Assembly (NCBI GenBank): GCA_002792135.1
Contig: PFNU01000067.1
Location: forward strand, 1 to 11,235
Origin: a bacterium (Candidatus Torokbacteria) CG_4_10_14_0_2_um_filter_35_8
GTDB taxonomy: Bacteria > Patescibacteriota > GCA-2792135
Direction: 5' to 3'
Length of the DNA: 11,235 nucleotides
The notes beneath the pieces are model-generated. The model saw only the letters and a program-made list of their open reading frames with translations. It did no database searches and was not told the DNA's origin. Numbering within the stretch: position 1 is the stretch's first letter; each line of letters begins with the position of its first letter. Below are positions 1 through 5,398 of the stretch, piece by piece. The translations under genes were made by a program, and so were the position numbers.

Positions 1-10
1 TATTCCAGCA

Positions 11-47
11 AGTCGGACTTTAGTCCGAGTTAAGACTAACTAAAGTC
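11..47. repeat. Overlapping inverted repeats upstream of the kinase promoter
   Basis: Two perfect inverted repeats share bases. Arms TCGGACT (13-19) and AGTCCGA (22-28) form a 7-base stem with a 2-base loop. GACTTTAGT (16-24) also pairs with ACTAAAGTC (39-47), a 9-base stem that excludes the first. The stretch lies before the putative promoter at 80-108, so it is probably not in the kinase transcript. No T-run follows, so it is not an obvious terminator. It is most likely an intergenic palindromic repeat cut by the window edge; function unknown. Confidence 0.5.
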
Positions 48-79
48 AGCCCTGCCGAGAGTGGGCACGTTAGGTAGTA

Positions 80-108
80 TTGAAAAATTCTAAAGCATCT
101 GATATAAA
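80..108 (+). promoter_or_regulatory. Putative sigma70-type promoter of the kinase gene
   Basis: A -35 like hexamer TTGAAA (80-85) is followed by exactly 17 bases and a -10 hexamer TATAAA (103-108). The -10 is preceded by TGA (100-102), which makes an extended -10 (TGnTATAAA). Transcription would start near 115 and give a leader of about 64 bases containing the hairpin at 128-146. The spacing and extended -10 make this the best promoter in the window, but it is a sequence match only. Confidence 0.55.
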
Positions 109-127
109 GATATTAAGAGTTATCATA

Positions 128-146
128 CTACCGATTAGTTCGGTAG
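128..146 (+). promoter_or_regulatory. Hairpin in the kinase leader
   Basis: CTACCGA (128-134) and TCGGTAG (140-146) form a perfect 7-base stem with a 5-base loop (TTAGT), 32 bases before the start codon. It falls inside the predicted leader RNA. No T-run follows directly, so a terminator is unlikely. It could stabilise the mRNA or bind a regulator; the role is unknown. Confidence 0.4.
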
Positions 147-178
147 ACAATTTTATATTATAAAACCCTCTAGCAAAC

Positions 179-1246
179 ATGAAAGACCTCCAATTTCCTC
201 TTTTCAAAACAAAAATCAAAGACTCAACCAAAAAGTTCGACCTAACCAATATCGAACAAAGAAAAGCTTATTTTAAGTTAAAAGCAGGCCCAGAAATTAA
301 AAAACTGAGAGAATATTTAAAAAATAATACTTTTATTGCCTATCTACTTGGTAAGAAAAATGCCGGCAAGGGAACCTATGCTAAAATGTTTCAAGAGACA
401 GTAGTACCGGATAAAATAGAACACTTTTCTATCGGTGATATGGTAAGAAGTTTCGATGAAGTTGTACAAGACAAAGAAAGGAGAAAGGGGTTAGTTTCTT
501 CTCTGAAAAAGCACTATAGAGGTTATGATGATCTTGAAAAAATAGTAGCTTCTATGAAAAAAAGGAGCACTAAAACCCTTTTGTCATCCGAGTTAATCCT
601 AGCCCTGGTCAAAATAGAAATAGCAAAACGAGGCAAAAAAGCATTATTTATCGATGGTTTTCCAAGAACTTTAGACCAGATTTCTTATTCATTATTCTTT
701 AGAGATTTAATTGGCTATCGAGACGACCTTGATGTTTTTGTACTCATCGATGTTCCTGAGACAGTTATTGATGAAAGAATAAAATATAGGGTAGTGTGCC
801 CCAAGTGCCAAAACTCAAGAAATCTTAAACTACTTCCCACCAAGAAAGTAGAATATGAAAATGGAAAATTCTATCTTGTCTGCGATAATTCTTCTTGCGA
901 AGGAGCACGAATGGTCTCTAAAGAAGGGGACGAGAAAGGCATAGAACCAATCAGAGAAAGATTAAAAACCGATGAAGAATTAATAAGGAAAGCATTCTCT
1001 CTTTATGGAATTCCGAAAGTCCTTTTAAGAAACTCTGTTCCTGTGAATAAAGCAAAAGAATACCTTGATGATTATGAGATCACTCCAGAGTTTAAATATG
1101 AGTGGTCAGAAAAAGACAAAAAAGTAAAAATAACTGAAACCCCTTGGCAAGTTCTTGATAACGAAGGAATTGCCTCCTATAGTTTAATGCCTCCACCTGT
1201 GGTTGTTTCTTTAATTAAGCAAATGGTGGAAGCTTTGGACCTTTAA
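179..1246 (+). CDS. adk: Adenylate kinase-like nucleoside monophosphate kinase, extended at both ends, zinc-type LID
   Basis: Transfers phosphate between adenine nucleotides (ATP + AMP to 2 ADP) in the cytoplasm. Family marks, in order: P-loop GKKNAGKGT at residues 58-66 (usual GxPGxGKGT), an NMP-binding FSIGDMVR at 83-90 (usual STGDxLR), DGFPRT at 159-164, and a LID with a CxxC...CxxxxC zinc knuckle (C207, C210, C235, C240). At 355 residues it is far longer than the usual 190-220. About 50 residues precede the core and about 60-80 follow it, the tail ending in a PPP-containing helix-like segment. The P-loop Pro-Gly is replaced by Lys-Asn and the NMP-site Thr by Ile, so substrate preference could differ. 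The ATG at 179 follows the promoter at 80-108 and lacks a clear Shine-Dalgarno. The gene ends in TAA before a terminator. Membership of the kinase family is secure; AMP as substrate is likely but not proven. Confidence 0.85.
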   Translation: MKDLQFPLFKTKIKDSTKKFDLTNIEQRKAYFKLKAGPEIKKLREYLKNNTFIAYLLGKKNAGKGTYAKMFQETVVPDKIEHFSIGDMVRSFDEVVQDKERRKGLVSSLKKHYRGYDDLEKIVASMKKRSTKTLLSSELILALVKIEIAKRGKKALFIDGFPRTLDQISYSLFFRDLIGYRDDLDVFVLIDVPETVIDERIKYRVVCPKCQNSRNLKLLPTKKVEYENGKFYLVCDNSSCEGARMVSKEGDEKGIEPIRERLKTDEELIRKAFSLYGIPKVLLRNSVPVNKAKEYLDDYEITPEFKYEWSEKDKKVKITETPWQVLDNEGIASYSLMPPPVVVSLIKQMVEALDL

Positions 1247-1276
1247 AGAATCTTATTATCCTTTTTATAAAAAACA

Positions 1277-1301
1277 CCCACGAGAGAAATCGTGGGGTTT
1301 T
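1277..1301. terminator. Bidirectional rho-independent terminator
   Basis: CCCACGA (1277-1283) pairs with TCGTGGG (1290-1296) across a 6-base loop. GTTTT follows on the plus strand. On the minus strand six Ts follow two bases after the stem. It sits between the plus-strand kinase (ends 1246) and the minus-strand metallo-hydrolase (ends 1379), so it can stop transcription from both sides. Confidence 0.75.
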
Positions 1302-1318
1302 AATTAAAACTAAAAACA

Positions 1319-1356
1319 ATGCGAATGATACGGATCCACCCTAGGCGAATTCGCAT
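1319..1356. repeat. Palindromic intergenic element
   Basis: ATGCGAAT (1319-1326) and ATTCGCAT (1349-1356) are perfect 8-base inverted arms enclosing GGATCC (1332-1337), CCTAGG (1340-1345) and the 10-base palindrome GCGAATTCGC (1345-1354). It is richer in GC than its surroundings. The core GATCCACCCTAGG resembles GATCCGCCTAAGG near 11207-11219, which suggests one dispersed repeat family. No gene is visible here. Confidence 0.45.
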
Positions 1357-1378
1357 AGCCCTTAATTCTACACTACTT

Positions 1379-2278
1379 CTACTTTAAAACTCTAACTCCA
1401 GATCCATCTGATATAAAAGTAATATCAGAATCCTCATCTGTTCTATAAGTCTCTATCCCACGCTTTTCTAGCTTATCTAAAGTCTCCTTGTGAGGATGTT
1501 TAAACTTATTGTCTAGCCCACAAGAAATCACAGCTTTATCTGGCGAAGTAATATCTAAAAATTCCTCGGTACTAGAAGATTTAGATCCGTGATGACCAAC
1601 CTTCAAAATATCTATATTAAGATAATCTCCGCTAGAAATCATTTCTTCCTCTACTTCTTTCTCTGCGTCTCCAGTTAGTAAAAAAGAATCTTTTCCATAA
1701 TCCAAACGAAAAACAATTGAAGAATTATTTACGTTTTCAAATTCTTTGCCGGAAATATCATTATCTGGATAAAGAAAAGAAATTAAAACCCCATCTCCTA
1801 AATCTAACTTTTTGCTCTCAAAAACCGGCTCGGTTGCAATATTATTCTGCTCTATAATGCTAATAAACTCTCTATAATCACCACTATCATAATTAACTTT
1901 ATTATACAATATTTTTCCTACTTCGTATTTTTTCAGAACATCAACAAGACCTACAACATGATCAGAGTGAGGATGGGTTAAAATTACAAAATCGATCGAA
2001 TGATCATAAAAAGGCATAACTTCACCCAATCTCTGGAGGATCTGGCTTGTCGGACCACCATCCACTAAAACTTGATTTCCTGAAGGTGATTCTATAAAAA
2101 TGGCATCGCCTTGGCCGATATCCAAAACTATTACTTTTAAATTTCCTTGCTCGGGCTCGGTAGAGACTAGCTGGTAGATAAGAGCAACACAAATAAACAA
2201 AAATCCCAAGGTAAATATCTTTGTTTTTTTAGAGAAACGGGGTAGAGACATGGGGTTTTTACTAATAGTTTTCTGCAT
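1379..2278 (-). CDS. Membrane-anchored ComEC-type metallo-beta-lactamase-fold hydrolase (detached nuclease domain)
   Basis: Resembles the C-terminal nuclease-like domain of ComEC/Rec2, which is thought to degrade one DNA strand during uptake. Residue numbers here count from the TTG at 2290. There is a basic N-terminus, one membrane helix at about 24-42, then DIGQGD at 57-62, metal-binding THPHSDH at 105-111, TGD at 206-208, VGHHGS at 231-236 and HPH at 265-267. All expected metal ligands are present. The basic N-terminus suggests N-in topology, putting the catalytic domain outside, where incoming DNA would be cut (inference). The ATG at 2278 is chosen; TTG 2290 and ATG 2251 are alternatives, and none has a good Shine-Dalgarno. 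The start overlaps the tail of a dead transposase in another frame. It follows comEC on the same strand and ends in TAG before the shared terminator. It could be a free-standing hydrolase, but the neighbour favours competence. Confidence 0.85.
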   Translation of the reverse strand: MQKTISKNPMSLPRFSKKTKIFTLGFLFICVALIYQLVSTEPEQGNLKVIVLDIGQGDAIFIESPSGNQVLVDGGPTSQILQRLGEVMPFYDHSIDFVILTHPHSDHVVGLVDVLKKYEVGKILYNKVNYDSGDYREFISIIEQNNIATEPVFESKKLDLGDGVLISFLYPDNDISGKEFENVNNSSIVFRLDYGKDSFLLTGDAEKEVEEEMISSGDYLNIDILKVGHHGSKSSSTEEFLDITSPDKAVISCGLDNKFKHPHKETLDKLEKRGIETYRTDEDSDITFISDGSGVRVLK

Positions 2279-2813
2279 TTTCTTTATCAAATTGCCATTT
2301 TTCTAGATTATTACAAATATATTCTCTAATTTTTTGTAAAGATTTTCTACCTCTAATAATGTGGTCATAGAAACGAGATTGCCAGGAAAATTGTTAATTT
2401 CTCATTAGATGGATACGTCTGGTACAAATGGATTTGAATGATCCAATAATCGTAGATAGTGAATTTGGTTTTGGTGAAATTTTAGAAAAATATTTGTATT
2501 CACCATTGTAGGAACGAGGCAATGCCTCGTTCCTACGTTTGATATCACCATCAGCTTTCTCGATTACAATTATACCACGAATATGATTCGGCATAATTAT
2601 CCATTTATCCAAAAATACATTCTGGAAATGTTTTGGAATTTCCAGCAAAAATCTTCTAGCAATCTTCCCGCTTTCTGTTAATTTCATTCTCTTATTTATT
2701 ATATTACCGAAAACACATTCATGATCTTTTGTACAAATAGTTACAAAATAATATCAATTTTGCGAATAATCATAGCTTGGGAGACGATATTGCTTCTGTA
2801 ATTTATATTTCAT
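2262..2813 (-). pseudogene. REP-associated tyrosine transposase (RAYT, Y1/HUH family), inactivated
   Basis: One uninterrupted reading frame runs from ATG 2813 to TAG 2262-2264 (184 codons, normal RAYT size) apart from two internal stops: TGA at 2754-2756 and TAA at 2394-2396. Family segments lie in order: YDYSQN before the TGA, YYFVTICT after it, then MKLTESGKI, WIIMPNHIRGIIVI, SLSTIIGSFKS, and after the TAA, FSWQSRFYDHIIRG and LQKIREYICNN. The metal-binding HxH of MPNHxHG reads H-I-R (CGT, one transition from CAT), a third lesion. The part from 2687 to 2394 is open but lacks both ends, so it is not a gene. It sits 27 bases after comEC and its 3' end overlaps the metallo-hydrolase start. RAYTs move or maintain REP palindromes; one lies inside this frame at 2508-2536. 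Identification is confident; loss of function is strongly supported by three lesions. Confidence 0.85.
2508..2536. repeat. REP-like perfect palindrome inside the RAYT frame
   Basis: The arms GTAGGAACGAGGCA (2508-2521) and TGCCTCGTTCCTAC (2523-2536) are exact reverse complements around a single A. On the minus strand it is in frame and encodes RRNEALPRSY, in the linker after the catalytic MPNH segment, a region not obviously required by the fold. It is GC-rich relative to its surroundings. RAYT genes are typically flanked by REP palindromes; here the palindrome lies within the coding frame. Confidence 0.75.
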
Positions 2814-2840
2814 GATGGGTTTATTTGACAAAAATAATAA

Positions 2841-4340
2841 CTATGATCTTTTCTTGTTAGCATAACTACTATAATAAAAATAAACCATTAATATCAAATA
2901 ATACGCAACAATCCATCCCCACCAGATATTTTCAACTTCCAATGCTGCAAAATCCAAACTTCCACAATAATTCACAGTGCTTATTATATATCTTAATAAT
3001 ACCAAAACTCCCCACCCTAAAATTTGTGCGAGAGGTAAAAATATTAACCCCGTAGATAAAGCTAAAAGTCCTAGAATCATCACTATTGGCAGGATCGGTA
3101 AGATGAATAAATTTACCAAAGGTGCAACCAAAGAAATGTTATGAAGATTATACATGATAATCGGAGTAGTTGTAATTTGGGCAGAAACTGTAACTAAAAT
3201 TAAATCTTTAATTCCAAAAAGACTTGGAATTTTCTCAAGTTTATCTTTCAAAAGAGGCATAATGTAAACAATGCCAACTACTGCAAGAAACGAAAGCTGA
3301 AAGCCTATGTCATAACGTAGAAGCTTAGGACTAGCCAGCAGAATAATACAAGCAATTCCAATTAAGATATTTCTAAACCGAGGAATCCTTCCTGTAAGTT
3401 TACCAAATAGCGCCATGCTACCTAAGAAGGATGCTCGAATCACAGAAGACTTAGCACCAGAAATAATTACAAAGCAAATAATAAAACCTAATATTATCCA
3501 AAAGGAATTTTTCCGAGAAACACTAGATAAAAGATAAGAGATTACTCCTAGCAAGATAGTAATATGAAGTCCAGAAATAGCAATAATGTGACTTGTTCCT
3601 GTCTTGGAAAAATTATCTAAAATATCTTTTGGAATACTTCCCTTTATTCCTAAAAGAAGTGCCGATAGAAAGCTCGACTCTGGCTCGGGTAAAATTCTTG
3701 CAATAATTTTCTTTAACTTATTTTTAAAATTAAACAAATTCCTATAAATAAAATTCCCATTATCTGAAGAGACAAGTCTGATTTCGGGTTTGTAACAAAC
3801 TGAGTAAATATCATCTTTGTCTAAAAATTCTTTATAGTTAAAATCTTCAAAAACTATTGGGGTTTTTAGCTTGCCACTAATTTCTAATTCATCACCGTAT
3901 TGATACTCGGGATATTTTTCGACTGAGACTAAAACCTTGCCAGAAACTCTTTTCTCTTCATTTTCTGACTTTAACTTTCGGGCGCTGATAATAAGATTGG
4001 TTTTATCAATCCGAATATCAGGATCTTTAGTTACAATCCCTGTAAAAGTAATTTCTTCTTTATCGTTATAAAAATAAATCTCACTTTCTTTCGGGGTTCT
4101 TGGTAAAGAAATAACAAATCTTAAGATTCCCAAAATTAAAAAAACACAGGCAATACCTGTTATTCTTGTTTTTTCTTCCTTCCAAAAAAATAGAACAAAA
4201 CTAAATATTACAAACAAGATAATAAGAGAATTCCTAACAAAGAAATCTGAGGCAATCAAATTTCTTGGTAAAAAAGAAGCAACTACTATTCCCAAAACAA
4301 AACTCAAAGCAAGATAAAAAAATATCTTAGAATAAGTCAT
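2841..4340 (-). CDS. comEC: ComEC/Rec2 family DNA-uptake channel lacking the nuclease domain
   Basis: Forms the inner-membrane channel that brings single-stranded DNA into the cell during natural transformation. N-terminal membrane helices lie at about 5-25, 37-53 and 59-78. A soluble DUF4131/OB-like region follows (about 95-195). The Competence domain starts near 220, with the signature HIIAISGLHITIL at 251-263 and many membrane helices to about 490. At 499 residues the protein stops where full ComEC proteins (about 700-800 residues) continue into a metallo-beta-lactamase domain. That domain is encoded separately at 1379-2278, beyond a dead transposase. Its ATG overlaps the TGA of the preceding YggU-like gene (ATGA), which implies translational coupling. 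It ends in TAG 27 bases before the transposase relic. No ComEA, ComF or pilus gene is in the window. Confidence 0.9.
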   Translation of the reverse strand: MTYSKIFFYLALSFVLGIVVASFLPRNLIASDFFVRNSLIILFVIFSFVLFFWKEEKTRITGIACVFLILGILRFVISLPRTPKESEIYFYNDKEEITFTGIVTKDPDIRIDKTNLIISARKLKSENEEKRVSGKVLVSVEKYPEYQYGDELEISGKLKTPIVFEDFNYKEFLDKDDIYSVCYKPEIRLVSSDNGNFIYRNLFNFKNKLKKIIARILPEPESSFLSALLLGIKGSIPKDILDNFSKTGTSHIIAISGLHITILLGVISYLLSSVSRKNSFWIILGFIICFVIISGAKSSVIRASFLGSMALFGKLTGRIPRFRNILIGIACIILLASPKLLRYDIGFQLSFLAVVGIVYIMPLLKDKLEKIPSLFGIKDLILVTVSAQITTTPIIMYNLHNISLVAPLVNLFILPILPIVMILGLLALSTGLIFLPLAQILGWGVLVLLRYIISTVNYCGSLDFAALEVENIWWGWIVAYYLILMVYFYYSSYANKKRS

Positions 4341-4558
4341 GCTAAAATCTCTATGACTTTATCTCTCGACTTAGTCCCTTTTTTAATAACCACTCTACTT
4401 TTAGAAACATTAAAATATTCTGCGAGAATTCTTATTAAAGCTTTATTTGCTTTTCCTTTTTCTGGCGGCTCTGAAAGATAAACTTTAAGATCTTCATTCT
4501 GAGTCTTAACAATCTTCTCTAACTTTGATTTGGGATAAACTTTTACTTTTAAAATCAT
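4337..4558 (-). CDS. YggU/DUF167 family small protein
   Basis: A 73-residue protein of the DUF167 (YggU) family, whose biochemical role is not established. The family pattern is clear: a first strand MILKVKVYPKSK, then KVYLSEPPEKGKANKALI (the conserved P-P-x-G-x-A-N core), then a helix and the strand RVVIKKGTKSRDKVIEI. Length is normal for the family. The ATG at 4558 is preferred because family members begin at this strand; a TTG at 4588 would add ten residues and its upstream GAGG is only 2 bases away. It starts 50 bases after nrdG and its TGA overlaps the comEC start by four bases, so it is in the same operon. In other bacteria this family often sits next to membrane or cell-division genes, so the position says little about function. 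Confidence 0.85.
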   Translation of the reverse strand: MILKVKVYPKSKLEKIVKTQNEDLKVYLSEPPEKGKANKALIRILAEYFNVSKSRVVIKKGTKSRDKVIEILA

Positions 4559-4608
4559 TGTTCTAGACTCAACAAGTAGAAACGCCAAATCCTCAAGTCT
4601 CTAATTAA

Positions 4609-5298
4609 TTACCTCACGTACACCTCATGAAAATAAGGTTCTAAAGATAATGCAAATTCTTTAAGTTCTTGTTCTGAATAAGGATCAATGCTTTCAAAAG
4701 AAGAATCTAAAGTTTTTTCATTCTTAAAGTTTTGTAAATAATATCTCTGGGCAACCTGAAGCCACTTGCCTATTTTAATAAAGTCTTCTTTACTAAGTAA
4801 TTTTGGCACTGCTGTAGTACGAAATTCATAATTGGGTTCAAACTTCTTAACTAAATCAACACTCTTTTTAATTTTATCAAGATCAAAATCTGTCTTAATA
4901 ACAAAAGGATATTTTTTTAAAGGTGCTTTAATATCCATGGCGATATAATCAATTAAACCTTTTTTAATGCCTTTGGAAATTATATCGGGATTGGTACCAT
5001 TAGTATCCAGCTTTACTAAAAAACCAAGTTCCTTAATTTTCTTAATAAAAGAAAGTAAGTCTTTATGAATTGTTGGTTCTCCTCCTGTAATACACACACC
5101 ATCTAGCCATTTTTTTCTTTTTTTAAAAAAATCTAAAATTTTCTCTTCAGGAATATTAGGAAGAGAAGAGTTTTTCTTTACAAGTTTGGAATTATGACAA
5201 TAAGGACAACGAAAATTACACCCTGCAGTAAAAACAGTGGCAACGATCTTGCCTTCCCAATCAATTAGAGAGGTTTTTTGAAGACCTTTAATAATCAT
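4609..5298 (-). CDS. nrdG: Anaerobic ribonucleotide reductase activating protein (radical SAM)
   Basis: Uses S-adenosylmethionine and a [4Fe-4S] cluster to place the glycyl radical on NrdD. The radical SAM motif CNFRCPYC gives CxxxCxxC at C27, C31 and C34. GGEP lies at 72-75, LDTNG at 97-101 and MDIKAP at 121-126, all usual for this family. The 229 residues match the longer NrdG/PflA-like group rather than the short enterobacterial NrdG of about 155. It lies directly downstream of nrdD on the same strand, which identifies its partner. The spacer of 100 bases holds tandem direct repeats (5339-5357). The ATG at 5298 has no evident Shine-Dalgarno. It ends in TAA. Confidence 0.9.
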   Translation of the reverse strand: MIIKGLQKTSLIDWEGKIVATVFTAGCNFRCPYCHNSKLVKKNSSLPNIPEEKILDFFKKRKKWLDGVCITGGEPTIHKDLLSFIKKIKELGFLVKLDTNGTNPDIISKGIKKGLIDYIAMDIKAPLKKYPFVIKTDFDLDKIKKSVDLVKKFEPNYEFRTTAVPKLLSKEDFIKIGKWLQVAQRYYLQNFKNEKTLDSSFESIDPYSEQELKEFALSLEPYFHEVYVR

Positions 5299-5338
5299 AG
5301 AATTGAAGGTTTAGGTATATAGATAATAAGGTAAGAAG

Positions 5339-5357
5339 CTAATGTCTTACTAATGTC
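5339..5357. repeat. Tandem 8-base direct repeats in the nrdD-nrdG spacer
   Basis: CTAATGTC occurs at 5339-5346 and again at 5350-5357, exactly 11 bases apart, close to one helical turn. A partial third copy, AATGTC, lies at 5382-5387. The 100-base spacer also has a 6-base stem (ATTCCT/AGGAAT) around 5370-5385. It does not resemble the NrdR box. It could be a regulator site between nrdD and nrdG, but this is based on spacing alone. Confidence 0.35.
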
Positions 5358-5398
5358 AAAATCTGCAAATTCCTAACGAGGAATGTCTAGTTTACAGT

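Noticed and set aside
73..132. GGTAGTAT (73-80) and ATACTACC (125-132) as an RNA attenuator competing with the leader hairpin.
   Set aside because: The first arm lies at or before the -35 element, so it would not be in the transcript.
1321..1354. BamHI, AvrII and EcoRI sites close together, plus AATGATACGG as at the start of a sequencing adapter: possible cloning or adapter artefact.
   Set aside because: The match to the adapter stops after ten bases, the sites lie within a natural inverted repeat, and a related core occurs at 11207-11219.
2394..2687. A 97-residue stand-alone protein.
   Set aside because: It is only the middle of the RAYT relic; matching N- and C-terminal parts continue in the same frame beyond both stops.
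2754..2756. In-frame TGA at a conserved glycine position of the RAYT frame, suggesting the UGA=Gly code of Gracilibacteria/SR1.
   Set aside because: The long genes (nrdD, comEC, ftsZ and others) contain no in-frame TGA, two genes use TGA as stop (4337-4339, 8403-8405), and the same relic also has a TAA. A GGA to TGA mutation is simpler; import from a UGA=Gly lineage is possible but unsupported.
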